From assembly GCA_964539975.1 (NCBI GenBank), contig CAZIKK010000002.1, forward strand, positions 124,001-188,000: DNA of 64,000 bases, written 5' to 3'. Made by a program: the position numbers and the translations under genes. The notes beneath the pieces are model-generated. The model saw only the letters and a list, made by a program, of their open reading frames with translations. It was not told the origin of the DNA and did not search any database. This DNA comes from 38-11 sp964539975 (GTDB taxonomy: Bacteria; Bacillota; Clostridia; Tissierellales; Dethiosulfatibacteraceae). Below, one piece after another: positions 26,869-35,818 of this stretch (its first letter is position 1; the number at the start of each line of letters is the position of its first letter).

Positions 26869-27514
26869 TTTCTTTCTCCATTTTTTTAAGGCTTTCATTA
26901 TCGCCAATGACAATAAGCGTATCCCCACTCTCTACTACGTCCATTGCATTGGGTGAGATGTTTAAATCTTCGCCTGATTTAATCGCTATTACAGTGATGC
27001 CATATTCATCTGGCAAATGTAGTTCTTTCAGGCGTTTTCCCTCCCATTGCGTTTGAGCCACTACTTCGATAATGCTATAATCCGGTGCAAACTCAATGAC
27101 ATCTAAAATATTTGAGGATACAAGGTTATGAGCTACCCTTATTCCCATATCTCTTTCTGGGAATATTACTTTTGTTGCGCCAATTTTGTATAAAACTTTC
27201 CCGTGCAGTTCACTCTGTGCTTTTGCAATGACTTTTTTGACGCCAAGCTCCTGCACAATTAAAGTGCTCATGATGGATGACTGGATATCTGATCCAATGG
27301 TTACTACTGCCACATCAAAATTACGAATACCGATTGATTTCAAAGCATTCTCATCCGTTGCATCTGCTTGTACTGCATGTGTGACATAATCTGCAATTTC
27401 TTCAATTTTTTCTAAGCTCTTGTCAATCACCAATACTTCATACCCTATTTTATAAAGCGTTTTGGCAACACTTGACCCAAATCTTCCACACCCTATTATC
27501 ACAAATTGTTTCAT
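26852..27514 (-). CDS. ktrA: Potassium uptake regulatory subunit KtrA/TrkA
   Basis: 220 aa. It has an RCK_N Rossmann domain with GCGRFGSSVAKTL (8-20) and an RCK_C domain (about 135-220, with LHLPDEYGITVIAIK). It forms a ring under the membrane that gates KtrB in response to ATP/ADP; some RCK_C domains also bind c-di-AMP. The gene is 9 bases downstream of ktrB. Confidence 0.93.
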   Translation of the reverse strand: MKQFVIIGCGRFGSSVAKTLYKIGYEVLVIDKSLEKIEEIADYVTHAVQADATDENALKSIGIRNFDVAVVTIGSDIQSSIMSTLIVQELGVKKVIAKAQSELHGKVLYKIGATKVIFPERDMGIRVAHNLVSSNILDVIEFAPDYSIIEVVAQTQWEGKRLKELHLPDEYGITVIAIKSGEDLNISPNAMDVVESGDTLIVIGDNESLKKMEKENDTQS

Positions 27515-27523
27515 TGTCTTCTC

Positions 27524-28879
27524 CTAACCCACCATAATTTTTCCTTCAGGATATCTGTGATATCCTTTATTGTAATTTTGCATTTTTGCAATGCTAAAAG
27601 CTAACGTCAAGGGTCCTAGTCTTCCAACAAACATAGTCAATGTAATCACGATTCTACCTATCGTTGTAAGGTTACCTGTGATCCCTCTGCTCAATCCTAC
27701 TGTTCCAAAAGCTGAAAAAACTTCAAAAACAATATCCAAAAATTCGTTCTCCATTTTCGCTTCTGAAACCAACAATACTAAAATAACAGCGGTAATCAAT
27801 ACAGCACCTATGACAATCACTGAAATTGCTTTAAAGATTTGTTTTGTTGGTATTCTTCTTCCTCCAAACTCTACATCGTCTTTTCCTAGCAAATGTTGCG
27901 CAACCGCTATCATAACCACTCCGATCGTTGTAGTTTTTACGCCTCCAGCAGTTGAACCAGGGGCCCCCCCAATAAACATCAAGATCATGACAACAAAAGT
28001 TGTGGCATATGTTAAAGAAGCTGTATCTATTGTGTTAAATCCAGCTGTCCTAGGTGTGACCGATAAAAATCCCGATGCCATGAATTTGTCTTTCCAGGTT
28101 AAAGTGCCTATTGTTTCTGGATTGTTAAATTCAAGGACAAGGACGATCAAAAACGAAAACAAAATGAATCCAAAAGTTAATACCAAAACCAACTGTGTAT
28201 GGAGTTGAAATTTCTTAAAGCTTTTTTTGTTCACGATGTCTACTATGACGTAAAAGCCTAATCCACCTAAAACTAATAATGTCATTATAGTAAAGTTGAT
28301 GACAGGATTGTCTGCATAATCAATTAAGCTATTGCCGAGCAAATCAAAACCTGCGTTGCAAAAAGCTGAAATCGAATGAAAGATTGAGAACCATAAGCCC
28401 TGAGAAACACCAAAGTCCCTGACAAATACAATAGATAAAAATACAACGCCAATAGTTTCTAAACAAATCGTAACCAATAGAACACGTTTTGTTAATAGTA
28501 CGATGCCTTGCAAAGTGGAAACATTCATCTCTTCTTGCATCAACAGGCGATCTTTCAATGTGATTTTCTTGCCTAACATAAAAGCGATGAGTGTTGCCAT
28601 TGTCATAATCCCCAGTCCTCCTGCTTGTATGAGTAATAAGATGACAATTTGTCCAAACAAAGACCAGTATGTTGATGTATTCACTACTGTCAACCCTGTC
28701 ACACAAACAGCTGAAGCAGATGTGAATAAAGCATCTACAACCCCAATACTGTTACCATCTGCAGAAGCAATGGGTAGGTTCAATAGCATTGTTCCCACAG
28801 CAATAAGCATTGCAAATGATAATAGCAAAAAATATGAAGGATTCATTTTCGCACCTGAGAGAACATTTTTTCTAGTCAT
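27524..28879 (-). CDS. ktrB: Potassium uptake membrane subunit KtrB/TrkH
   Basis: 451 aa, four repeated M1-P-M2 units with filter-like loops: TSASAVCVTGLTVVNT, HSISAFCNAGFDLLG, SVTPRTAGFNTID and SAFGTVGLSRGIT. It moves K+ (probably with Na+) into the cell. The start is taken at the ATG after AAGGCGGG; another ATG 11 codons on, after AGGTGCG, is possible. It forms an operon with ktrA and the TrmH-family gene. Confidence 0.92.
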   Translation of the reverse strand: MTRKNVLSGAKMNPSYFLLLSFAMLIAVGTMLLNLPIASADGNSIGVVDALFTSASAVCVTGLTVVNTSTYWSLFGQIVILLLIQAGGLGIMTMATLIAFMLGKKITLKDRLLMQEEMNVSTLQGIVLLTKRVLLVTICLETIGVVFLSIVFVRDFGVSQGLWFSIFHSISAFCNAGFDLLGNSLIDYADNPVINFTIMTLLVLGGLGFYVIVDIVNKKSFKKFQLHTQLVLVLTFGFILFSFLIVLVLEFNNPETIGTLTWKDKFMASGFLSVTPRTAGFNTIDTASLTYATTFVVMILMFIGGAPGSTAGGVKTTTIGVVMIAVAQHLLGKDDVEFGGRRIPTKQIFKAISVIVIGAVLITAVILVLLVSEAKMENEFLDIVFEVFSAFGTVGLSRGITGNLTTIGRIVITLTMFVGRLGPLTLAFSIAKMQNYNKGYHRYPEGKIMVG

Positions 28880-28908
28880 ATACCCGCCTTGCTATGGAGT
28901 TATTATTC

Positions 28909-28936
28909 ATTATATCATTGCTATATCGGTTGATAA
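28909..28936 (-). promoter_or_regulatory. Promoter of the ktrB-ktrA operon
   Basis: TATAAT (28909-28914) with TGA directly upstream (extended -10) and TTATCA about 16 bases away on the minus strand. Confidence 0.6.
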
Positions 28937-28937
28937 A

Positions 28938-28966
28938 GAAAAAAAATAACCGCATATACGGCTATT
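28938..28966 (-). terminator. Rho-independent terminator after rplT
   Basis: An 8-bp stem (arms 28945-28952 and 28959-28966; AATAGCCG with CGGTTATT, one G-U pair) followed on the minus strand by a run of eight U. It separates the infC operon from ktrB. Confidence 0.85.
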
Positions 28967-28972
28967 CTTTTA

Positions 28973-29317
28973 CTATTTAACCATTTCAACCAATTGTTTG
29001 AATCCCATCTCATCGTTAACTGCCATATCAGCCAACATCTTTCTGTTGATCTCAATATTGTGGTTTTTTAGTCCGTTTATGAATTTATTGTATGACAATC
29101 CATTTACTCTAGCTGCCGCATTGATTCTAGTAATCCACAATCTTCTAAACTCTCTTTTTCTAAGTTTTCTACCCACATATGCATATGATAATGACTTCAT
29201 GACTGCTTGATTAGCTGTCTTGAACTGCTTACTTTTTGCTCCGTAGTAGCCTTTAGCCATTTTTAAAATCTTTTTATGTCTTTTTTTTGCGTTGACCGCT
29301 TTCTTAACTCTAGCCAT
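28973..29317 (-). CDS. rplT: 50S ribosomal protein L20
   Basis: 114 aa. Typical L20: ARVKKAVNAKKRHKKILKMAKGYYG at the N-terminus, SYAYVGRKLRKREFRRLWI and NAAARVNGLSYNKFI. It binds 23S rRNA early in 50S assembly and, in Firmicutes, represses its own operon by binding the infC leader. It is the last gene of infC-rpmI-rplT and is followed by a terminator. Confidence 0.98.
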   Translation of the reverse strand: MARVKKAVNAKKRHKKILKMAKGYYGAKSKQFKTANQAVMKSLSYAYVGRKLRKREFRRLWITRINAAARVNGLSYNKFINGLKNHNIEINRKMLADMAVNDEMGFKQLVEMVK

Positions 29318-29334
29318 AGTTATGCCTCCTCCTA

Positions 29335-29529
29335 TTAATAGGGTATCAATTTGCTAATTCTTTTAAAGTCACCATCTGACACCAAGCTACCCTGTCTTAA
29401 ACTTCTAACTTGTTTTCCTGACTTTTTGCCGGTAAAGTGATTTTTACCAGCTTGCGCTCTTTTTATTTTCCCGCTGCCCGTTTTTTTAAATCTTTTGGCA
29501 GCTCCTCTATTTGTTTTAATCTTAGGCAT
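29335..29529 (-). CDS. rpmI: 50S ribosomal protein L35
   Basis: 64 aa. Typical L35 start MPKIKTNRGAAKRFKKTGSGKIKR and KNHFTGKKSGKQ. It lies between infC and rplT in the classic order, 23 bases after infC and 17 bases before rplT. Confidence 0.98.
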   Translation of the reverse strand: MPKIKTNRGAAKRFKKTGSGKIKRAQAGKNHFTGKKSGKQVRSLRQGSLVSDGDFKRISKLIPY

Positions 29530-29552
29530 GCAAAATCCTCCTCGCTATTTTG

Positions 29553-30059
29553 TTAACTTTTTGAGTTTAAAAACATCACCATCTGACGCCCTTCCATCTT
29601 TGGTGGTTTGTCGACTACAGAAAAATCTGATGTTGCTTCAATGAATCTCAGCAATACTTCTCGTCCAATATTGGTATGTCCTAACTGGCGTCCTCTAAAT
29701 CGAACAACCACTTTAACTCTGTCTCCCTTTTCAAGAAACTTAACTGCATTTTTAATTTTAACCTGTAAGTCGTGTTCATCGATATTGGGTGTCATTCTAA
29801 TTTCTTTAACTGTGATTACTTTCTGCTTCTTTTTTGACTCTTTTTCTTTCTTTGTCAATTCATACTTGTACTTGCCATAATCCATAATCCTACATACTGC
29901 GGGATTTGCATTCGGGGACACTTTTACCAAATCAAGTTTTCTTTCCTCAGCTAATCTAATAGCTTCTCTTGTTGCAACCACTCCGAGTTGACTTCCATCC
30001 TCGTCAATTACTCGTACTTCTTTGTCCTTGATTTGACCATTAATATCAAGTTCTTTAAT
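29553..30059 (-). CDS. infC: Translation initiation factor IF-3 (AUU start)
   Basis: 168 aa if started at the ATT at 30059. The first ATG/GTG in frame would drop the conserved start, because codons upstream of the GTG at 29981 encode INGQIKDKEVRVIDEDGSQLG, which matches the N-domain of IF-3. AGGAGG sits seven bases ahead of this ATT; the ATT just before it (30062) is the alternative. AUU starts are a known hallmark of infC and let IF-3 control its own translation. The C-domain shows KEIRMTPNIDEHDLQVKIKN and RFRGRQLGHTNIG. Confidence 0.93.
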   Translation of the reverse strand: MKELDINGQIKDKEVRVIDEDGSQLGVVATREAIRLAEERKLDLVKVSPNANPAVCRIMDYGKYKYELTKKEKESKKKQKVITVKEIRMTPNIDEHDLQVKIKNAVKFLEKGDRVKVVVRFRGRQLGHTNIGREVLLRFIEATSDFSVVDKPPKMEGRQMVMFLNSKS

Positions 30060-30062
30060 AAT

Positions 30063-30183
30063 TACACCTCCTAAAAATATAAAAAAAGACAGCGAAACCC
30101 GCTATCTCTAAAAGCCTATAGAACAACCATACTAGCTGCAAACTGCGCCGTAAGGTGAGAAGCGGATACTTCTTCTTTGCACT
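30063..30183 (-). promoter_or_regulatory. L20-type autoregulatory leader of infC-rpmI-rplT
   Basis: About 120 transcribed bases precede infC. They contain CCGCTTCTCACCTTACGG, which resembles the conserved part of the Firmicute L20 leader, and end in a hairpin (30088-30106) with a U-run (30081-30087), that is, an attenuator ahead of the ribosome site. L20 binding to the leader should favour termination. The motif match is from memory and was not tested against a covariance model. Confidence 0.7.
30081..30106 (-). terminator. Attenuator terminator in the infC leader
   Basis: Seven-base-pair stem (GATAGCG with CGCTGTC, one G-U) and a seven-base U-run on the minus strand, located before the infC ribosome site. 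Confidence 0.8.
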
Positions 30184-30188
30184 CATAC

Positions 30189-30217
30189 ATAATACTTTAT
30201 ATACAACTATTTGTCAA
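30189..30217 (-). promoter_or_regulatory. Promoter of the infC operon
   Basis: TTGACA (30212-30217), exactly 17 bases, TATTAT (30189-30194) on the minus strand: near-perfect sigma-A consensus. It begins just after the stop codon of the M23 peptidase gene. Confidence 0.85.
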
Positions 30218-30230
30218 GCAATATTAATAA

Positions 30231-31352
30231 TCACCTAAGATAATCCATTGGTTCTGTATGTTCTCCATTTATTCTGACTTCAAAATGAAGGTGTGGACCA
30301 GTCGACATACCTGTTGTTCCAGAATAAGCTACCAATTGCCCTTTCGTAACTGTTTGACCTTCGCTCACAACTACGCTTGTATTGTGGGCATAAAGCGTTG
30401 AAATGCCTCCTCCATGATCAATAAGAACGATATTCCCATAGGCGCCATACCAACCTGCATAGTTCACAACACCCGAGTTGGACGCAACAATTTTTTGGTT
30501 CATCGGCACTCTAAGATCAACTCCTGTATGCATGCTCCAGTACCCATATAGAGGATGTGGCCTCATGCCATAGGGCGATGTAATCGTAAAGTATCCTGGA
30601 GCCGGCCATGACATTTCACCTCCTGCATACTGCATTTCAAGTTGTGCTTGCAGTATTCTTCTTTCGATTTCTTTGGATGCTTCTAGTAATTTTTCTTCTT
30701 GCGCTTGCAATTCTTCGATATTGTCAACAATTGACCTCATATAGGTTTCTTTTGCTCGACTCGCCACTTCAATGTCTCTTTTCTTGAGGCGTACATCTTC
30801 CATGGCTAAGTAGAAATTATTCTTTTCGTTTTCTAAGGACATTTGCGCAATCTCAAGATCTACATATTGCTGTTCAAGATCTTCAAGAATGTTCACATCA
30901 TTTCTAACAATCCTTTGGATCATATCTATTCTTGTCAAAAAATCCCCCATGTCACTTGCATTGAAAAGAACCTCTAAGTATCCAACCGCGCCATTTTTAT
31001 ACATTGTTCTCAATCTTTGTTCCAATAATTCTGTTGTGACTTCAATATCGGATTGTATCGATTCGATTTCTATTTCTATCTCAGAGATATTGTTCTCAAT
31101 AGTTGCCAATTCAATCTCAAGTTTTAATTCTTCATGGGTCAATTCAAGGATTTGTCTGTCAAGCTGATTTATTTCATACTGTACCGTATCTTTTTCTCCG
31201 ATAGCTTCTTGTAATTGGCTAGTCAGTTGATTAATTTCTCTTTCTTGCCTTTCCAATTCTTTCTCCAAGTCGCTTATTCGGGACGCGCCTGCTGTCAAAA
31301 CCAGAGAGGCTACAATGAGAATCGTAATAATCACACGAAAAAACTGTTTCAT
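30231..31352 (-). CDS. Secreted M23 peptidase with coiled coil (EnvC/PcsB-like)
   Basis: 373 aa from the ATG at 31352 with AGGAGG 5 bases ahead. Signal peptide (about 1-24), long coiled coil (about 25-235, EKELERQEREINQLTSQL onward), then an M23/LytM domain at the C-terminus with zinc ligands in MHTGVDLRVP and GPHLHFEVR. It should cut peptidoglycan cross-links outside the cell. It directly follows ftsX, which in other Gram-positives activates such hydrolases (CwlO, PcsB), so it is the likely FtsEX partner. Confidence 0.9.
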   Translation of the reverse strand: MKQFFRVIITILIVASLVLTAGASRISDLEKELERQEREINQLTSQLQEAIGEKDTVQYEINQLDRQILELTHEELKLEIELATIENNISEIEIEIESIQSDIEVTTELLEQRLRTMYKNGAVGYLEVLFNASDMGDFLTRIDMIQRIVRNDVNILEDLEQQYVDLEIAQMSLENEKNNFYLAMEDVRLKKRDIEVASRAKETYMRSIVDNIEELQAQEEKLLEASKEIERRILQAQLEMQYAGGEMSWPAPGYFTITSPYGMRPHPLYGYWSMHTGVDLRVPMNQKIVASNSGVVNYAGWYGAYGNIVLIDHGGGISTLYAHNTSVVVSEGQTVTKGQLVAYSGTTGMSTGPHLHFEVRINGEHTEPMDYLR

Positions 31353-31362
31353 GAAAACCTCC

Positions 31363-32259
31363 TTAAACACTCAAAAATTTCTTTAATGATACGATGCTTC
31401 CCAAAACGCCAATTCCAACTCCTATCGTTACGAAAATAATCAAAATATCCATCGTAATCAAATTAGAAGGAACCAAATAAACTGACATCATCGCAAAAAG
31501 TTTTTCGTTGGCATACGACACCAGATAGTCGTACCCATTTAATACAATCGTTATGGCAAAAACTGCCCCCAACATCCCTAAAACAATCCCTTCTAAGATA
31601 AATGGCCCCCTAACAAAGCCATTAGAAGCTCCAATGTACTGCATTAGTTCAATCTCTGTTTTCCTTGAAGCAACAGTAATTTTGATCGTATTTTGAATGA
31701 TAAATATACTAACCAAAAGGAGTATGACAATCATCACCATTCCAAATAACTGGATCATTTCGGCAGTACTGATAAGTTTCTCAATGATATCACTATAATA
31801 TTTAACTTCCTCCACACCTGATTTCTGTTCAACTTGCTTCACAAGAGGATCTGCATAAGAAACATCTCGTAGTTGAACAACGTATGTGTTGGGTAATGGA
31901 TTGTTTGCCAATCCTTCCAGCAATCGACCGTCCTCGCCCCACTCTTCTTTCATCTGTTCGAGAGCGTATTCCTTTGATTGGAAGACAACAGACAGCGTCC
32001 CATCAATGGCACTAATTTCTTCACCAATTTCTCGAATTCTTTGGCTGCTTACGTCATCATCTAGGTAAATATAAATTTCATCAAACTTTTCTTTTGTAGA
32101 CTCAGAAATAGCACTAATGTTCAAAATCACCATCAATACTAAACCAAGTATCACCAAAACGGCTGCAACTGAACCCACAGAAGCAACGCTCATGGTCCTA
32201 TTTCTAAGTATGCCTTGAAATCCTTGTTTTACGGTATGTTTTAGGATTCTAGATATCAT
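31363..32259 (-). CDS. ftsX: Cell division permease-like protein FtsX
   Basis: 298 aa from the ATG at 32259 (AAGGGG upstream). Four membrane segments: one near 25-47, an extracellular loop of about 110 residues (50-165), then three segments in the C-terminal half of the FtsX fold (IQLFGMVMIVILLLVSIFI, GIVLGMLGAVFAITIVL, ILIIFVTIGVGIGVLGSIVSL). With FtsE it passes ATP-driven movement to an outside hydrolase. It overlaps ftsE by 11 bases and is followed 10 bases later by the M23 gene. Confidence 0.94.
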   Translation of the reverse strand: MISRILKHTVKQGFQGILRNRTMSVASVGSVAAVLVILGLVLMVILNISAISESTKEKFDEIYIYLDDDVSSQRIREIGEEISAIDGTLSVVFQSKEYALEQMKEEWGEDGRLLEGLANNPLPNTYVVQLRDVSYADPLVKQVEQKSGVEEVKYYSDIIEKLISTAEMIQLFGMVMIVILLLVSIFIIQNTIKITVASRKTEIELMQYIGASNGFVRGPFILEGIVLGMLGAVFAITIVLNGYDYLVSYANEKLFAMMSVYLVPSNLITMDILIIFVTIGVGIGVLGSIVSLKKFLSV

Positions 32260-32935
32260 GATAATAATCCCCTTCCACTGTGTCTCTGATGATCTTTCCA
32301 TTTTTCAACTCGATCACTCTTTTTTTCATTGTGTCTACTATGGCTCTATCATGAGTTACCATAAGAAGGGTTGTGCCTCTTCTGTTAATCTCAGAAAAAA
32401 TCTTCATTATCTCATAAGACGTCTCCGGATCTAAGTTACCAGTCGGTTCATCTGCAATTATCAATTCAGGTTTGTTGACAACAGCTCTTGCTATAGCGAT
32501 TCTTTGTTGCTCTCCTCCTGCCAATTCATTCGGAAAATTATTCGCCTTGTCACTCAGACCCACCATGCTTAAAACTGTCGGGACTTCTCTTCTGATGTTT
32601 TTTGGAGATTGCCCAACCATCTCCATTGCAAATGCAATGTTCTCATAAACTGTCTTTTTATTTAATAATCGAAAGTCTTGAAAAATGACGCCCACCTTTC
32701 GCCTATGAATGGGGATTTTTCTATTGCTCAAATAGGTGATATCCTCACCATTAAACACAATCTGCCCTTCTGTCGGGTCAACTTCTTTTATTAATAATTT
32801 AATAAGTGTTGTTTTCCCTGCTCCACTTTTCCCAACTACAAACGAAAAACTACCTTTCTCGATCGATAAATTGATATCTTTGACTGCAGTAAATTTATTT
32901 TTATACACTTTAGTTACATTACGAAATTCAAACAT
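32249..32935 (-). CDS. ftsE: Cell division ATP-binding protein FtsE
   Basis: 228 aa when started at the ATG at 32935, which has GGAGAAG ahead and gives the usual FtsE length; an ATG five codons up is the alternative. Walker A GKSGAGKTTL, Q-loop VIFQDFRLL, signature LAGGEQQRIAIARA, Walker B LIIADEPTGNLD and the H-loop VTHD are all intact. It is the ATPase of the FtsEX complex. Confidence 0.96.
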   Translation of the reverse strand: MFEFRNVTKVYKNKFTAVKDINLSIEKGSFSFVVGKSGAGKTTLIKLLIKEVDPTEGQIVFNGEDITYLSNRKIPIHRRKVGVIFQDFRLLNKKTVYENIAFAMEMVGQSPKNIRREVPTVLSMVGLSDKANNFPNELAGGEQQRIAIARAVVNKPELIIADEPTGNLDPETSYEIMKIFSEINRRGTTLLMVTHDRAIVDTMKKRVIELKNGKIIRDTVEGDYYHDI

Positions 32936-32990
32936 TATCTTCTCCGTCATCCCATTCCCTACTTATATTCTACAGGTTTTCCCTGATTTT

Positions 32991-33782
32991 TCAATCTTTT
33001 TTTAACTTTCTCACAATATCTTTTGAACCAAACATGATTTTTATTATGAATTCTGGTAGCATGATTTGTCTTTTTATTCGTTTAGGATCTTTCACAAGTC
33101 TATAAAGCCATTCAAGTCCTATTTTTTGAAAAACCACGGGTGCTCTTCTGACTTGTCCTGACAATACGTCAATTGTTCCGCCATTTCCGATTATTGTGTT
33201 GGTGTTTACAAGTGATTGGTTGGAGTAAATCCATTGCTCTTGATTTGGTGAACCTAATCCAACAAATAATATATCTGCTCCTGATCTATTGATCTGTTCA
33301 ATAACTACCGCTTCTTCACCATCTCCTGGAGCTCCTAGGTGCACCCCTTTAAAATAGCCATGATGGCAACCTACAACAATTCCTTCATGGGATTCATTCA
33401 GTTTTTTCATCGCTAATTCGGCAACTCCCGGTTTCCCACCTAATAAAAAAACTTTCTTGTTGTGTTTTTTTGCGACTTCAACCAAGGCTAAAGATGTGTC
33501 AACTCCTGTGACTCTTTCTTTGAGTGGTACTCGTTTTAGTTTTGAACCCACGACAAGACCTATGCCATCAGGCAATACCAAGTCACCTTGTCGAATAATA
33601 CTTGATAACTTTTCATTTTTTTGACACATCATAACAATTTCTGTATTAGGTGTGTAAATAATTGTTTTTTTATTATTCGTTACCCTTTCTGTTAATAGGT
33701 CAACCGTCTCTTCATTACTCAGATTGCTTATAGGTACACCCATTATGGAGATTCTTTCGATTTTATTTTTGAAAGAGTTCAT
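32991..33782 (-). CDS. TagA/WecG family glycosyltransferase (GT26)
   Basis: 263 aa. It has the GT26 pattern: MGVPISNLSNEETVDLL, YTPNTEIVMMCQ, LPDGIGLVVGSKL, VFLLGGKPGVAE, DILFVGLGSPNQEQWI and the C-terminal GLEWLYRLVKDPKRIKRQ. Such enzymes add ManNAc or a related sugar to a lipid-linked GlcNAc. It lies downstream of csaB (20-base overlap) and probably builds the linkage unit of a wall polymer made by this operon. Confidence 0.92.
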   Translation of the reverse strand: MNSFKNKIERISIMGVPISNLSNEETVDLLTERVTNNKKTIIYTPNTEIVMMCQKNEKLSSIIRQGDLVLPDGIGLVVGSKLKRVPLKERVTGVDTSLALVEVAKKHNKKVFLLGGKPGVAELAMKKLNESHEGIVVGCHHGYFKGVHLGAPGDGEEAVVIEQINRSGADILFVGLGSPNQEQWIYSNQSLVNTNTIIGNGGTIDVLSGQVRRAPVVFQKIGLEWLYRLVKDPKRIKRQIMLPEFIIKIMFGSKDIVRKLKKD

Positions 33783-34788
33783 TAATTTTCACCATCATCC
33801 TATGCTTTTCTATTTCTATCCCTAACATATTCTTTTTAATCATTTCCTGACTGGATTTTTCTTGCTCCACCAGTTGTTCAAATGCTTTAATCAGACGTTC
33901 AGTCGTGATTTCTTCTATCTCATCAAAATACGGTTGTCCCATTATTTCACAGAAAGCTTTCACTTTTGGGTCATAGGAAAGTCCTAAAAATGGCATCCCA
34001 TAAGAAGCACCTACTATCAAGGAATGTAATCTCATCCCAATCACAAACCTCCCTTTGGAAAACACTTTCTCCAACGCATCCAATTCATTAAAAGTTTGCA
34101 CCTTTCCTAATGCTTCCATCGCTTTTTCATCGTGACCACTTTGCATGGATACCAATTCGACCTTATGTTTTTTTTGCTTCAAGTATTCTATGAATCCGCC
34201 CATAGCGCTTGTCGTTTGTTCAACACCATCCCAAATCCGAAGATTAATAATGATTGATTTATTTGTATTATCTCTCATTCCATGATACTTCAGTGCTAAA
34301 TCTGCCCCCAACATGACATGTTCGTGGCTTACGGGGTTGTTGAGCCATTCATATGAATACGCATCTCTCAAGTGGACAAGTTTTGTTCTGAGCAACGTCC
34401 ACTTTACCATTTTTTTCTGCCACCACCCATTAATTGGTCCTATTCCATTCCCAATTAAAATAACTTCTTTATTAAGTAGTAATGAAATATTTATCAACGC
34501 TAAATAGTATAGTAAACTCCTATTAGATGTGACATTTTGAAGCATGCTTCCGCCGCCGCCTACGACAAGGTCTGAATTTGTTATGCCTTTCAAAATTCTA
34601 AAAAACTTATTTCGACTGATCCCTTTTATTCTATGGTTTTTCCAAGTGTTTTCTACATTATAGGATAAAGCTGAAATGTTGTTTATTGACACATGTTTCT
34701 TAAACAAATTGATTGTTTCTCGTAATAATAGCTCATCACCCATATTGCCAGAACCATAATACCCTATGACAAAGATTTGTTTAGTCAT
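33763..34788 (-). CDS. csaB: Polysaccharide pyruvyl transferase CsaB
   Basis: 341 aa from the ATG at 34788; an in-frame ATG eight codons up, after AAGGAAG, is also possible. The N-terminus VIGYYGSGNMGDELLLR and GGGGSMLQ are typical of the pyruvyl transferase family, as are LIGNGIGPINGWWQKKM and VIGMRLHSLIVGASYGMPFLGLSYDPKV. CsaB adds ketal-pyruvate to the wall polymer that anchors SLH-domain proteins. No SLH protein is encoded in the window. It overlaps the upstream GT4 gene by 8 bases. Confidence 0.9.
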   Translation of the reverse strand: MTKQIFVIGYYGSGNMGDELLLRETINLFKKHVSINNISALSYNVENTWKNHRIKGISRNKFFRILKGITNSDLVVGGGGSMLQNVTSNRSLLYYLALINISLLLNKEVILIGNGIGPINGWWQKKMVKWTLLRTKLVHLRDAYSYEWLNNPVSHEHVMLGADLALKYHGMRDNTNKSIIINLRIWDGVEQTTSAMGGFIEYLKQKKHKVELVSMQSGHDEKAMEALGKVQTFNELDALEKVFSKGRFVIGMRLHSLIVGASYGMPFLGLSYDPKVKAFCEIMGQPYFDEIEEITTERLIKAFEQLVEQEKSSQEMIKKNMLGIEIEKHRMMVKINELFQK

Positions 34789-35818
34789 TTTTATATACCT
34801 GCTCATAGTCATCGACCATCTTCCTTAACGAATGGTGTTCTTTAACGAATTCTCTTTGCCAATTGAAGTTTTTCGGATCCATCTCCAATAGTTTCTCAAT
34901 TTCTTTCATTAACCCATAGTACTCCAGAGATTGTCCATTCCTTGCAGTGAAGTTGTCTTGTTTTGCCAACTCCAGTTTTTCAGGAGTTTCAATAACTCCA
35001 AGCATTCCATAGTCTCCTGCCAATACCACTGGCATGTTCATACTCATTGCTTCCAAAGCGGCTCTGCTAATCCCCACAAAAATATCACTTTTCATGAGTT
35101 CCTTTTCAACTTGATAAGATGCTCCAGTTAAGTTTATGTTGGAGAAATCTCCTGCCAAAGATTTTAATCCATCAAATCTTGTTCCATCACCAACTACTCT
35201 CAGATTTATCCCAGTTTCTTGTGCGTAACGAATAAGTAACTCCGCTGTCTTGCTCGTGGATCCATCAAGTCTACTAACATGAATTATTTCCGAATAGGGG
35301 TATTGTATGGTTTCTCTATTGAAACGATTTGTATCAATTCCATTGATTGTCTTAAATATTTTTGCACTTTCTACCGGGTAATTCTCCAGCAAATAAGTTC
35401 GAATGTCGTCACTTACCACAAAGATTTCATTTCCCCACTGAGTGATTCTTTTTAACAACCAATTCGTTTTAAACTTGCCATGGACAGTGGTAATCATTCT
35501 GAATTTAAATTTTTTCTCAAATACACTAGCATAGAGAGCTGGTATTCTTGCATGGGCATGAACAATATCTGGGTTGTACTCTTTTAAAGTCTTGTTAAGT
35601 TTAGAAAGGGACTTTAGCACAAATTGAGGTTTTTTAGAGTGCATTGGAATGGTGACTACTTTCACGCCACCATCAATTAATTCTTTCGTGTACGCACCCC
35701 CATTTGAAGCAACCATCACATCATACCCTCTACTGACTAGTTCTTTTGATAGTTCTACCACATGAGTTTCTGCGCCACCTATTTCCAAACTCATTAAGCA
35801 CTGCAAAATTTTTTTCAT
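34781..35818 (-). CDS. GT4-family glycosyltransferase
   Basis: 345 aa GT-B fold. N-terminal domain: LEIGGAETHVVELSKELVSRGYDV and DIVHAHARIPALY. The C-terminal nucleotide-sugar domain has HVSRLDGSTSKTAELLIRYA and the ExxxE-like DIFVGISRAALEAMSMNMPVVLAG. It probably adds a sugar to the surface glycan of this operon; donor and acceptor are unknown. The start overlaps the upstream DUF4330 stop (ATGA). Confidence 0.88.
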   Translation of the reverse strand: MKKILQCLMSLEIGGAETHVVELSKELVSRGYDVMVASNGGAYTKELIDGGVKVVTIPMHSKKPQFVLKSLSKLNKTLKEYNPDIVHAHARIPALYASVFEKKFKFRMITTVHGKFKTNWLLKRITQWGNEIFVVSDDIRTYLLENYPVESAKIFKTINGIDTNRFNRETIQYPYSEIIHVSRLDGSTSKTAELLIRYAQETGINLRVVGDGTRFDGLKSLAGDFSNINLTGASYQVEKELMKSDIFVGISRAALEAMSMNMPVVLAGDYGMLGVIETPEKLELAKQDNFTARNGQSLEYYGLMKEIEKLLEMDPKNFNWQREFVKEHHSLRKMVDDYEQVYKND

